From: Trichomonas vaginalis G3
Taxonomy: Eukaryota; Parabasalia; Trichomonadida; Trichomonadidae
Direction of reading: 5' to 3'
Length of the DNA: 64,000 nucleotides
Assembly (NCBI RefSeq): GCF_026262505.1
Contig: NC_067205.1
Location: 17,050,001-17,114,000 of the forward strand
The notes beneath the pieces are model-generated. The model had not been told where the DNA came from. It made no database searches and saw only the letters and a program-made list of their open reading frames with translations. A program made the translations under genes and the position numbers. Positions 18,194 through 27,000 of the stretch are shown here, one piece after another. Every line of letters starts with the position of its first letter. Position 1 is the stretch's first letter.

Positions 18194-19279
18194 TTAGAAG
18201 AATTTTCTTATTCTTTCTGGCATATTTTTATCTTTCCAGTACTCCCGCTCTAATGGTCCCAGATGAGTTGGTTTAGATTCTCTCAAGTTCTTAGATGGTA
18301 TAACATCTTCAACGCCTCCTTCATATCTTACTTTATAAGTGTCATCGTTTATGTTATAGCCAAGTATTTCAATAACCACTCCTCGCTTTGCTTCGTCAAT
18401 GGTTTCAGCAAGTTTGCCATTACTACTTTCAACTAATTTATGACGAGGATAAAACGCAATAGAGTCGTCGGCAGCTTTTATAAGATATCCATTACCTTGC
18501 GTAGAGTCTACGATATAATAATTTCGACTTAACCTTAAACGTTTCTTTGTCAACGGTTTGTCGTCAAGAACTACACGAACTTTTGTACCAGGAATGAGGG
18601 TAAATTGTGTTGAATTTCTGATATTTTGTGTTTGGCTTCGTTTCTTTTGTATATACTTTTCTTCTTGTTGTTGTGTCATTGAATTTGGTGTATGTCCTGT
18701 TGTAGAATGTGTTGAGGAATTATATACTTCGAGAAAATGTTTCATTGTTTCTTCGGTAAAGTCTCGCTCTTGGTTTAAATCTCTGAGCGTTCTTATGAAG
18801 CGGTTTATGATGCCGAGTATGTTATGGTTATGGTCTTCAGTAGTGTAGTGAGTTATGTTATGCTTAATGAGAAAATCTGTGATTTCATTGCTGAGGTATG
18901 CACTGTCTTGGTCTGATGTTAAAGTACTTGGGCTATGTTCTGCTACAAACTTTTGTAAAACTCTTAACACTTCACGAGTTCCTTTATTTTTCATTGGATA
19001 TGCATATGCTTTACGAGTGTTAACATTTATAAAGATGAGGAATGGTTTATGTCCTCCTTTTCTGCTTTGAATGAGAGTGTCAAATTGGTATGCGTCAGGA
19101 GTGTTGGAGTAAATTGGTAAAAAGTAGTCGTAAGGGTTTATTTTTGTTTGATGTACAACATTTTTGTCAAAGAACCTTTTCACTTCAGCTCTGTTAGTAA
19201 ATCCCGCATTCTTTGCAGCTTCATTGAACTTCTTAAATGACCTCCATGGTGATGATTCGAATACTTCTTTTAAACTCAT
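18194..19279 (-). CDS. Maverick integrase (rve, retrovirus-like), catalytic Glu replaced
   Basis: A 361-codon intact frame. The catalytic core has Asp67 (YQFDTLI) and Asp123 (TSDQDSAYL); 35 residues after Asp123, where the D,D-35-E Glu is expected, the sequence is IINRF with Asn159 in that place. The C-terminal part (about residues 290-335, RGVVIEILGYNINDDTYKVR...) looks like a small SH3/chromo-type beta barrel used by integrases for DNA or chromatin binding. A His-rich N-terminal zinc finger is not evident. In Polintons this enzyme joins the TIR ends to target DNA and makes the short target duplication. As written the enzyme should be inactive, unless the register of the Glu differs in this lineage. 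Confidence 0.92.
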   Translation of the reverse strand: MSLKEVFESSPWRSFKKFNEAAKNAGFTNRAEVKRFFDKNVVHQTKINPYDYFLPIYSNTPDAYQFDTLIQSRKGGHKPFLIFINVNTRKAYAYPMKNKGTREVLRVLQKFVAEHSPSTLTSDQDSAYLSNEITDFLIKHNITHYTTEDHNHNILGIINRFIRTLRDLNQERDFTEETMKHFLEVYNSSTHSTTGHTPNSMTQQQEEKYIQKKRSQTQNIRNSTQFTLIPGTKVRVVLDDKPLTKKRLRLSRNYYIVDSTQGNGYLIKAADDSIAFYPRHKLVESSNGKLAETIDEAKRGVVIEILGYNINDDTYKVRYEGGVEDVIPSKNLRESKPTHLGPLEREYWKDKNMPERIRKFF

Positions 19280-19347
19280 TTATGTAAAGTTAAAGATTTT
19301 ATTCAAGACGGTAAGCCTTGACCCAAAGGGTCTAGGCTCAAGCGCGT

Positions 19348-22300
19348 TCATTGAACGCGGTACCATGCGAATACAGTCATAAATGGTGGCATATAATCTG
19401 CACCCGAGCCTGTTGGATTTGTTGTGAAAGTATGGACATGATTTCCTCCTGGTTCAGTTGGTCGAAAAGTCTTTTTTGCTGAATTGTTATAAGATGGAGA
19501 TAAAACATCATTGCCAGCTTTATAGTCTGAGTTGTATAATGGGTGGTCTCTTAATGAGTGGCTATGGTCGCCAGAAAAGTTTGTCGTTCCTGTATGAGTG
19601 TGCGCAGGTAAGTTTGCTTCATTAATTTTCTTTGAGCCTCCTGTTTGCTTTGAAGAGTTAGCACAGTATAAGAATTTGTCTACAATCTGTTCCCAAGTAC
19701 CAAAACCTAAAACACTTGCTGGATTTGTTGAGTTCATTGATGTATATAAAGAACCAACAGGATATATAGCTTGCAATATTTCAGTCTTTAATATTTGAAG
19801 CTCTGTTTTGTCAGCTTTGTCCTCCATTATATCTTCATAGTTTTTAACTTCAACGATTTGAATGAAAAACTCCGGATTTAAAATCATATCCATTTCTGCA
19901 GTTGCTGACCATATTTCTTCATTCCATTCAAAACTTTCACGAATATCTTCTCTATAAACTTCATAATGTACTTCTGTCTTAGTTCTGTTGAAACGTGTAT
20001 ATGTTATACCGTCAATGACTTTAGTTTCATTTGTTCTTTCAAGATATTCAGAATAATCTGAACCAACTCGCACTCCCTTACCTCCTTTTACTGTATAATG
20101 CCAATGTTTTTTGTCAGCCTTTTTGTCAATACTTTTCTGAATTATTGCTATATCTTCTGCTCTAGTATACGAACTAAGTTCATCTCTGCTTGCTTTCTTT
20201 TCAAGTTCTTCATCCACATAAGTTTTGTCAGCTTTCTTATCTAACATTGCTGGTAGTTCATATGTTTCAAAGTTTCTGACATGACCTTCGATATTTATAC
20301 ATTTACTATTTAAACTATTAAGAGTATCTTTTACGCTTGTACTTGGATTCTCTAAAGGTGCACTTGAACCAAGGGTATAGTTCAATATTATGTCGTCTGC
20401 TCTAACAGTAGTGAAGGATTCATGTGTATGGTTCTTGTCAGCTTTACTATTTAATGTAGCTTGAAGTTCATTTATATCGGAGATATTGTGTTTATGAGAT
20501 TTCAAAACTTTGTTCGTTGCGTCAAGTTCATCTTTGTCAGCTTTACTTTTAATAGCATCTTCAAAAGTTATTTTTGCCTTAACTCTCAACATAAATCTTG
20601 GTTCAACTAATACACCGTTAACAAAGAAGTATGAAGCATAAATTTCATTGTTATAACCAAATGCTTCTGGTGCTTTACCTGTGTCATACTGTACAGTACA
20701 GCGTATGTCATAACCTTCAGCACGAATGAATTTATATCTTCTTTCATTAACATCTTTTGTCTTCACTCTTTCTTCAGTTCGTGTTAAATATCCATGGTAG
20801 TCCGTTATAATCTGTTCATCTGAACTTATATAATGAACATGGTTTTTATCTGCTTTTTCGGCTAATTTCTCTTCTATCTCATTTATTTCAAGTTCATGCC
20901 TACCACCACCTCCTTCAGAAGTATTTTTCTTCAGCTCTTGAAGAACATCCACTTCACCATCTTCGGTGTCAATAATGAGACTTTGTGTTAAAACCTTTCC
21001 TGTCTTAATGGATGTTTGTAAAACTTCTTCTTCACCGTGTTCGGGGTCATGGTCGTCATCATATCTTGTGAAATCAGAGATGTTGTCATACATTAAGCAT
21101 ATCTGTCTCAAAAGTTCTGCTATTTGAAACTGGAACGAAAGATATACAGAACTTTCATCATCTCCTAAAGTCAAGTCTGCTTTCTTAAGTATTTCTTGAA
21201 TGTATGCAATGAGAACAGAGTACCTTGGAAAATATTCGAACAATATTTCATTAGCTGTTGGTTTTGGTGGTTCTTCTGGAGTTTCTGTTGTTTCAGTTCC
21301 TTCTGTAGGTTCTGTTGGAGTTTCTGCATCTCTTGACTTCAATGCTCTTGCTCTCAAAGACCTAAATGTTAGAGCACCAGGTTTTACAAAGGACTTTATA
21401 AATGCTTTAATAGTTCCTGGTAAGTTATTGTTAGCATTAAGTAAGTTCCTTATGCTTCCATCATGTACGTCCATAGCACTATGTAAAAAATCTATACTTT
21501 TCTTGTAGTCAGCAATAGACTGACTGTGATTTTTTAAAGATTTGTCAATACCTTTAAGCCAATCTTCATGCATGTCTGATACTGAGCCAAGAATATCATT
21601 TGCTTCCTTTAGTGTATTTTGTGCTTCTCGTAAAGTATCCAATCCCGTACGTGCATTGTTTGCTATACGTCTTACAGTATCTATTTGACTCCTTGTTTCT
21701 TGCATCCAACCAGATAAAGTTTTAATAGTATCCGAACCATTTGAAATGAAGTTCAAAGCATTTTTAACGTCATCTAAAGCTTCTTCACCAAGTACTGCCC
21801 ATATCTTTCCGATTTGGTATTGAAGAACTCCATATGAAGCAGCTGTTAAACCAGTATTTATAAGGTTCCATATCCATGATTTAGCAGTTTTTCCATCCTT
21901 TCCATCTTCACCATCCAAACCGTTTTCGCCTTGAGGTCCTTGTATTCCTTGTATTCCTTGTGGTCCTTGAGGTCCAGTGTCACCCTTCTCTCCTTTCAGT
22001 TCATCTTTATGTTCGTTATAATATTCTAATGTCATAAGGTGTACATCATTACTGCTACCAGCAACGCCGAGAATTTGTTTCTCATTCATGACTAAATTCT
22101 TTAGGCATTTAATGTTGTCGTCAAATCGAAAGCTCTTTAACAATTCAATGAGAACATTTAATACTTTCACTAATGAGGCATCTACTGTAGAATTTATATA
22201 TTGCACCGTTCCATCATTTATGATGGGAACCTTGCTTGTTGTAATGAATGGGTCATAAGTGTTAAAAGTATCGAAATCAATGACTTTTTTAGTTTTTCCA

Positions 22301-22410
22301 TCGTCAATGACTAAATCATTGCCTTCAATGGTTAAAGTTGAGTTTTCGTTTACTAATTCATGTGCTCTTCTTGCTTCATTTGTTTCATACGCATATGCAG
22401 CAATAGTCAT
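19348..22410 (-). CDS. Giant fibre protein: collagen-like repeat plus phage-type tail-collar C-terminus
   Basis: A 1,020-codon intact frame. Residues 1-135 are a virion-anchor-like N-terminus also seen in outline in the protein at 51781. About 140-174 are twelve Gly-X-Y triplets (GPQGPQGIQGIQGPQGENG). About 175-340 is a long helical coiled-coil region, then a Pro/Glu/Thr linker, then a stalk with repeated KADK(xx)H units (SKADKNHTH, KKADKKHWH). The last 138 residues (YPVGSLYTS..., TWEQIVDKFL, LPAHTHTG, GGNHVHTF, MPPFMTVFAWYRV) match bacteriophage short-tail-fibre/baseplate collar domains, with the metal-binding-like HTH repeats. It is likely a trimeric host-attachment fibre. It starts 17 bp from the divergent gene at 22428. 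Confidence 0.9.
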   Translation of the reverse strand: MTIAAYAYETNEARRAHELVNENSTLTIEGNDLVIDDGKTKKVIDFDTFNTYDPFITTSKVPIINDGTVQYINSTVDASLVKVLNVLIELLKSFRFDDNIKCLKNLVMNEKQILGVAGSSNDVHLMTLEYYNEHKDELKGEKGDTGPQGPQGIQGIQGPQGENGLDGEDGKDGKTAKSWIWNLINTGLTAASYGVLQYQIGKIWAVLGEEALDDVKNALNFISNGSDTIKTLSGWMQETRSQIDTVRRIANNARTGLDTLREAQNTLKEANDILGSVSDMHEDWLKGIDKSLKNHSQSIADYKKSIDFLHSAMDVHDGSIRNLLNANNNLPGTIKAFIKSFVKPGALTFRSLRARALKSRDAETPTEPTEGTETTETPEEPPKPTANEILFEYFPRYSVLIAYIQEILKKADLTLGDDESSVYLSFQFQIAELLRQICLMYDNISDFTRYDDDHDPEHGEEEVLQTSIKTGKVLTQSLIIDTEDGEVDVLQELKKNTSEGGGGRHELEINEIEEKLAEKADKNHVHYISSDEQIITDYHGYLTRTEERVKTKDVNERRYKFIRAEGYDIRCTVQYDTGKAPEAFGYNNEIYASYFFVNGVLVEPRFMLRVKAKITFEDAIKSKADKDELDATNKVLKSHKHNISDINELQATLNSKADKNHTHESFTTVRADDIILNYTLGSSAPLENPSTSVKDTLNSLNSKCINIEGHVRNFETYELPAMLDKKADKTYVDEELEKKASRDELSSYTRAEDIAIIQKSIDKKADKKHWHYTVKGGKGVRVGSDYSEYLERTNETKVIDGITYTRFNRTKTEVHYEVYREDIRESFEWNEEIWSATAEMDMILNPEFFIQIVEVKNYEDIMEDKADKTELQILKTEILQAIYPVGSLYTSMNSTNPASVLGFGTWEQIVDKFLYCANSSKQTGGSKKINEANLPAHTHTGTTNFSGDHSHSLRDHPLYNSDYKAGNDVLSPSYNNSAKKTFRPTEPGGNHVHTFTTNPTGSGADYMPPFMTVFAWYRVQ

Positions 22411-22427
22411 ATTTTAATGAGAATAAA
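22411..22427. promoter_or_regulatory. 17-bp divergent spacer
   Basis: The fibre gene (minus) starts at 22410 and the penton-like gene (plus) at 22428; the whole intergenic region is 17 bp (ATTTTAATGAGAATAAA), so promoters must overlap the coding starts or initiate within a few bases of the ATGs. Confidence 0.55.
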
Positions 22428-23192
22428 ATGTTGTTCTATTTGCAAAGTACAGACCCAAACGAATACGGGACAGTAAAGCTACAAACAAACTTAGGACTTC
22501 AGAATGAAGCACTTGCTTTCAGAGTTGTTGACTTCAATACTATCGCAACTTTTGTCATAACAGATGAAACAGATTTCATAGAGATTGAAATAGATGGTGT
22601 AAGAAGTGTTATAACATTTCCTAACAGAGCTGGGTATAGAATAGATAAAATTGCTGGAGTCATAGATACTCTCATAAATGAAGAAACTATTGACAACATA
22701 GATGTCAAACTCTCTTCTGAGGGAACATTGAAGTTCAGTTATGCGAAGGAGTTTAAGATAACACGAATGAGTCATAGAGTTCAATTGCTTCTGGGAGCAT
22801 ACCATATGACATTTCCTTTGAAAAGTGTTGACAAAACGATTGAGATGAAATCTGTTCCATACGTATGTTATGGTAATTGTTTGTACGTTGAGTCAAAAAT
22901 AGCTAATGTCACAGGTATTTCAGGAGTTAATAGTAAAGGTTCAGTAGAATATAAATCCTTCTGTTATGCAGTCAATTCAATGTTCATTCCAAATGTTCCT
23001 GTCATAGCAACTCATTTAGGTAAATGGGTTCGCATTAGTCCTCATAATTTGAAAGACATGCAATTCAGACTTGTTGACTTTCAAGGAGAGCCTGTAGAAC
23101 TGAAGGCACCAGTGCGAATGACTGTTGAAGTTGACTTTTTAGAAAATATTAAATGCAACAGCTTACAAGAGAACTCAGAGCTAAAAATATAA
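22428..23192 (+). CDS. Penton/minor-capsid-like protein
   Basis: A 254-codon intact frame, beta-rich, no signal or membrane segment. Near its end it has ISPHNLKDMQFRLVDFQGEP (about residues 203-222) followed by VRMTVEVDF. The protein at 51046 has the corresponding SKDLSNIKFRITDLFDC, and such L..I.FR(L/I).D.....PV......V...F endings recur in Polinton/PLV vertex and minor capsid proteins. The position, head to head with the fibre gene, fits a vertex protein that holds the fibre; the equivalent gene at 51046 also adjoins a fibre gene. Its last 40 bases overlap the next gene. Assignment is by pattern and synteny. Confidence 0.6.
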   Translation: MLFYLQSTDPNEYGTVKLQTNLGLQNEALAFRVVDFNTIATFVITDETDFIEIEIDGVRSVITFPNRAGYRIDKIAGVIDTLINEETIDNIDVKLSSEGTLKFSYAKEFKITRMSHRVQLLLGAYHMTFPLKSVDKTIEMKSVPYVCYGNCLYVESKIANVTGISGVNSKGSVEYKSFCYAVNSMFIPNVPVIATHLGKWVRISPHNLKDMQFRLVDFQGEPVELKAPVRMTVEVDFLENIKCNSLQENSELKI

Positions 23193-23396
23193 AGTATGAA
23201 TGTTATGTATTAGGTCATGAACTTTGGTTGTTGCTGTTTGATGAAACAAATGAGTTAGTTATGTCAGTCAAGAGAACAGAAAAATATTGTGTTAGTGAAA
23301 ACTGCACCAAGTCAATAAGATTAGGTTTTGCATTATGAAGATGAGTTCGATACTGTTGAAGAAGTTTTGGATAGATATTACAAATTGCTAACTTGA
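23153..23396 (+). CDS. Small hypothetical protein, about 80 residues, frame-broken
   Basis: ATG at 23153 lies 40 bp before the end of the preceding gene and opens 61 codons (MQQLTRELRAKNIKYECY...) that stop at 23336-23338. About 20 further coherent codons (DEFDTVEEVLDRYYKLL) continue in another frame to TGA at 23394-23396, so one indel near 23330 is likely. It is a small, compact protein with three Cys residues; no family is recognised. Convergent with the gene at 23421. Confidence 0.5.
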
Positions 23397-23420
23397 AATT
23401 TTTTTGACTGACTGACTGCT

Positions 23421-24035
23421 TTAATTTACTAAAACAGATTTCAAACAAAGCTTATAGTCAGTAGATAGTTTTGTATACTCGTTCGAATATCTATACTTAA
23501 ACTCAACTCCTGGAGTACCTGGCGTTTCAATGATGCGGATGTTACCTATTTTCATGAATAGTGGAGTTTGACCACAGCATTCGATTTCAGGGTCGAGATA
23601 GTCAATGACACATTGCTTTCCTGTTATTCGTGATATAACATTTTCAAGGTCCTCCTTTGTTAGAATTATTTGGTTCTTGCTTATAAGATTTGTCAAAAGC
23701 TTCTTATCGTCTTTGAGTAAGATAGTTTGATATAACTGAAGAAGGTAATGGTCTACGTTATCTGAAGGATTTGTTTGAACATTTGTGTAAGGATTGTCGT
23801 TGGCTTCTCTTGAAAGAACTTGCTCCAGTGGTGGATACTCTAACTTAACATCTGATGTAGCGTTAGCGTTTGAAGCTGTGTTTAAATTCACCGACTTAAG
23901 ATCTGGTTCTTTTTCTTTCAAACACTCCGAACTATAGTTCTTTATGACAATATTGTTTGTCGTTCGTGAGTCAACATTTGATGTTGGTTCAATTGGAACA
24001 TTAACGGCACCAGCTAAGATGGAATTGCTTCTCAT
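23421..24035 (-). CDS. Conserved Maverick protein of unknown function
   Basis: A 204-codon intact frame with a homologue in the second Maverick (49866-50549). Both have a variable, disordered N-terminal half and a conserved C-terminal part with a Leu/Ile-rich helical unit (residues about 92-135), an ECCGQ/SCCGT Cys-Cys-Gly motif (about 151-155) and the ending YSNEYTKLSTDYKLCLKSVL, matched by YNDIYNKIVDEYKISLEKFF in the other copy. A structural or packaging role is possible because both copies lie between ATPase and penton-like genes; that is inference. The start at 24035 faces the plus-strand gene at 24061. Confidence 0.75.
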   Translation of the reverse strand: MRSNSILAGAVNVPIEPTSNVDSRTTNNIVIKNYSSECLKEKEPDLKSVNLNTASNANATSDVKLEYPPLEQVLSREANDNPYTNVQTNPSDNVDHYLLQLYQTILLKDDKKLLTNLISKNQIILTKEDLENVISRITGKQCVIDYLDPEIECCGQTPLFMKIGNIRIIETPGTPGVEFKYRYSNEYTKLSTDYKLCLKSVLVN

Positions 24036-24060
24036 TTCATATAGAATAAAAACCTTTTAT

Positions 24061-24462
24061 ATGTATGAAATGAACAATATACTCGACAAGGGTTTGAATG
24101 TAAAGCTAACGAATGAAAATATTGTTGAATTCACTGAGACAGGTGCTGTGTATAAAGATGTAGAACTACTGAACAAAAGAGCTAAGGGAAGAAGCAGGAA
24201 CATGAACAAAGGGTGGAAGCCTATAAAAATTTATGTCAATGATGGCTCAGGAGGTTCAAACATAAAGTATGCAGAAAGTTATAGAGTTTATGCTCTCAAA
24301 GGTGAAAAGCCTTCATTTAAGAACAGCTATTCTAACGCATATCCTCAAAAGCTAACGGATGGGGAAGTGGATGATATGAATGACAGCAAAAATATTAACA
24401 GAAATGGCGACAGAGATGCATGGAATTTGTTTACCATCAGTCAATTGAAGGTTAAACTTTAA
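24061..24462 (+). CDS. Hypothetical protein, 133 residues
   Basis: ATG at 24061 (MYEMNNILDKGLNV) is preferred over the longer frame from 23944 because the extra codons overlap the divergent gene's N-terminus and are not coding-like. The product is basic/polar with RAKGRSRNMNKGWKPIKIYV in the middle and no membrane segment. The stop overlaps the end of the convergent ATPase gene by 4 bp. No family recognised and no counterpart found in the second Maverick. Confidence 0.65.
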   Translation: MYEMNNILDKGLNVKLTNENIVEFTETGAVYKDVELLNKRAKGRSRNMNKGWKPIKIYVNDGSGGSNIKYAESYRVYALKGEKPSFKNSYSNAYPQKLTDGEVDDMNDSKNINRNGDRDAWNLFTISQLKVKL

Positions 24463-25345
24463 AACAATGTTGGTCGTTCCCATGGAATATTTTTGACTTT
24501 AATGGTATTAGTCATGATATGAATCTCAAGGTATGAACGAGGAGAGATGAGAGACTTATATGCTTCCCAAATTTCTTCAAAAGGTAATGTTATACCTGAC
24601 TGTTTCCAAATGAGTTCAATATCATAGCGTGAGAAACCTTGAAAGATAACGAAGTCAGTTATGAGACGTTTTATGTTTAAAGCTAAAAACCTCCATGTTT
24701 GCATAAGTATTGCTACAGTTAAATGGTAATGTCTGACTTTAGTTATGATGTTAGCTAATGGTGAGTCAGGCTTTGAAACTAAACCTTTTCCGGCGAAGTC
24801 GTCGCAAACGAGCAGAGTGTTTGAAGGATATTTTTTGAAGGGGTATTTTGAAAGTTTTGATAGAATGTAGTTTGTCAGTCGTTTCATATCGTAAACTCCT
24901 GAGTACTGACGTAAGTGGTGTTTGTCAATAATTCTTTCCATCTCCTCAGAAGTCTTTTGCATTCCTGACTGTATGAACTCTACGATGGCATAATATTTCC
25001 TCTTACGTCGAATGTAACGTTGAAGAAATTCAATGAGTTCACTGTCTGGAACTTTAACGACAGAGGCTTGAACTTTTGACATAAATGTTTTCGCTGTTGA
25101 TCCATAGAGTCTGAAGTTGCTGATATAATGATTTGGTCATAGTAAGAGTCGTTTCCTAAACGCTCTGTTATGAGTATATGACGAATGAGGTTAAATGTCT
25201 TACCTGAACCCATCTTTCCACAATAGAAATACACACCATTTGAACAGAATTCATAATCTTTGCTGAAAGGAAGAATAAGAGAAGAGTTAAGTTTGTCTGT
25301 AGTTTCATTCATGTCTTCATCTACATCATGTATTAAATGCTTCAT
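24459..25345 (-). CDS. Packaging ATPase (FtsK/HerA, A32-like), frame-broken
   Basis: Two overlapping frames (25345-24980 and 25082-24459) together give an ATPase of about 295 residues. Walker A is GKMGSGKT at residues 43-50 of the first frame; Walker B is TLLVCDDFAGK in the second (near 24800). The frame changes near 25075-25090, between the two motifs. A C-terminal GFSRYDIELIWKQSG (near 24640) corresponds to GFSRQQLNVML in the ATPase of the second Maverick, and an arginine-finger/sensor role is likely there. In Polintons this enzyme pumps DNA into the capsid. One indel explains the split. Confidence 0.88.
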
Positions 25346-25361
25346 TTTATCTCCATTAAAA

Positions 25362-26242
25362 ATGCAAGTCAGAAATATTCAGAACATAGCACCGAGTCTA
25401 ACTGACAAGAGTATAAAGATATACTATGAACACGTTATGATGAAACCTACCAAAATTCAAGAAAGTCAGTATACTTATGAATATCCAAGACACTGGGTAG
25501 AGTATGTAGGAGGTGAGAAAGCTATTGAAATCAGACAGTTCGAAGTATTCCAGCAGGAAGAACAATATTATTGAAGAACTTTAATGTTTTGAGGTATAAT
25601 GATGAAACAAAGAAGCAAGATAGTTTTCCTGTTGCTGTGTATGTGAACCTAGACACAGGAGATGACATGAAAGTTTTTAACACAAAGCTTCAAACGGTAG
25701 TGAGAGAACAACTTACTGCGGAAGGACATCCATTACCTTCAGAAGTTACCATAGCATATAATTTTGAAACAAACTCAATAGATTTTAAAGTCGTCTCTGC
25801 AAAGAAGTCAGGTTTTACATTTAATGAAGCATATGTATATTCGAATGAAAACTTCAAAGCTATTGCATGGTTAGATAATGACGATTGCTTTAAGAAAATA
25901 TTTAAATTCAGTGACTCAAAGATGTCAATAGATGACCTTCGTGGAATGTTACCATCGACGTTTACAGTTGAAGGTTCAGCAGGATTGCTTACAAGATTGT
26001 CAATTGGTGGTATTTGGTCTCGTAAGAACATTGTTATAAAATCCAGTATAAGTGAATTTGCTTAAGAATCTATATTATGTCTTTCAAACTATATGTATTC
26101 GCCACCGAAGCATTATAGTATAACAAACTTTGTCAGTAAGTTTAACATAAGACTTGTCGAACCTTCTTCAATGAAAGATGTTGTGCTACCTAAAGACGGA
26201 AAGGATGGACTCATTATTGAGATGATTTTAATAGCATATTAA
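25362..26242 (+). CDS. Penton/minor-capsid-like protein, two frame breaks
   Basis: Three consecutive pieces: ATG 25362 to about 25570 (ending EVFQQEEQYY), then 25571-26065, then about 26100-26242. The first junction is at 25565-25575; the second at about 26055-26100. The first piece has YPRHWVEYVGGEKAIEIRQF then EVF, the same plan as the protein at 50546. The last piece ends KDGKDGLIIEMILIAY, the typical C-terminal strand of Polinton penton/minor capsid proteins. About 290 residues in total. It is followed without gap by the gene at 26243 (TAA then ATG). Structural role by pattern. Confidence 0.6.
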
Positions 26243-26467
26243 ATGAGTTTGTTTTTGAAGGTCATTCATGATGAAATAATTGTTGTAGAAGATGTTAGCA
26301 ATTGTTCAGACATTTTGAAGCGTATAGATGATATAAGAAATAAGTTAGATAGACCGCAAAGCGGTGAGGGCGAAGCCCGTGAGAACGTTTATGTTTCATT
26401 GACTTTCTCCAGTAACGAGAACTTTTATGAGATAATATTGAAGAGAGATGATTTTAATATGGTGTAA
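26243..26467 (+). CDS. Hypothetical protein with in-frame double-hairpin module, 74 residues
   Basis: ATG directly follows the stop of the previous gene and the next ATG (26468) directly follows this stop, so the three plus-strand genes are contiguous. The product has a hydrophobic/beta start (LFLKVIHDEIIVVEDV), then a helix, then RPQSGEGEARE encoded by the hairpin module at 26353-26380, then a beta-rich end (VYVSLTFSSNENFYEIILK). Without the insert it would be a compact domain of about 62 residues. Function unknown. Confidence 0.65.
   Translation: MSLFLKVIHDEIIVVEDVSNCSDILKRIDDIRNKLDRPQSGEGEARENVYVSLTFSSNENFYEIILKRDDFNMV
26353..26380. repeat. Double-hairpin module, copy E (in-frame in a gene)
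   Basis: ACCGCAAAGCGGT then GAGGGCGAAGCCCG. Both hairpins are perfect (ACCGC/GCGGT and GGGC/GCCC). Translated RPQSGEGEAR in the gene at 26243-26467. Confidence 0.8.
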
Positions 26468-27000
26468 ATGGTAGCTTGGGCAGCTTTAGGCGCAATGGGA
26501 ACAAAAGCATTAGCATTTGGAGCAAAAGCACTTGGAGCTTATGACGCAGTAAATAAAATGAGTGGAGGGTTTCAAAGACATTAGATGCAAATAAAGGAAA
26601 GATTGGAGGCTGGGTTGCAAAGAAGTTAAGATTAAATAAAATAGGGCTCATAAATAAAGCATCCAATTTGGTTGCGACTGAGTCAGAAAATGCTTTAGGA
26701 AAGGACGATGAGTTTGCAAAACACGCAAAAGACTTTAATGACCAGATGAAAGGTGAAACAATGCATTTAAATAGAGTCGATGGAACTAAAGAAAATGTTT
26801 CTTCTCCACAACTTCCACCAGCGGTTTATCCATACGGACCTTATGGAATGTATGGAAACCCTTATGAACGACCATTTGACCCATTGACTGGTGGAAGTAA
26901 TTGGTATCATTACGTACGAAGGAGAAAGACAGTCAAGTTGGAGACAGATGTTAAGAAAGCAACTAAAAAGAAACCAAAGAAGAGAGTTATAAAGCAATGA
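26468..27000 (+). CDS. Small hydrophobic virion-type protein, frame-broken
   Basis: ATG at 26468 opens MVAWAALGAMGTKALAF..., an Ala/Gly-rich amphipathic or membrane-active N-terminus, and stops after FQRH at about 26582-26584. The other frame is open from about 26570 to 27000 and reads on with KTLDANKGKIGGWVAKK, a Pro/Tyr-rich middle (YPYGPYGMYGNPYERP) and a very basic end (KKKPKKR). The frame is lost near MSGGF, and (M/I/L)XGG-X is the consensus cut site of adenovirus/Polinton-type proteases. Size and layout resemble internal minor capsid proteins with an amphipathic N-terminus and basic C-terminus. The last 7 codons lie in the right TIR. Confidence 0.6.

Noticed and set aside
21200-21508. 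102-residue plus-strand frame
   Set aside because: Antisense shadow within the fibre gene. Other plus-strand frames at 18558-19070 and 19598-19798 are likewise shadows of integrase and fibre.
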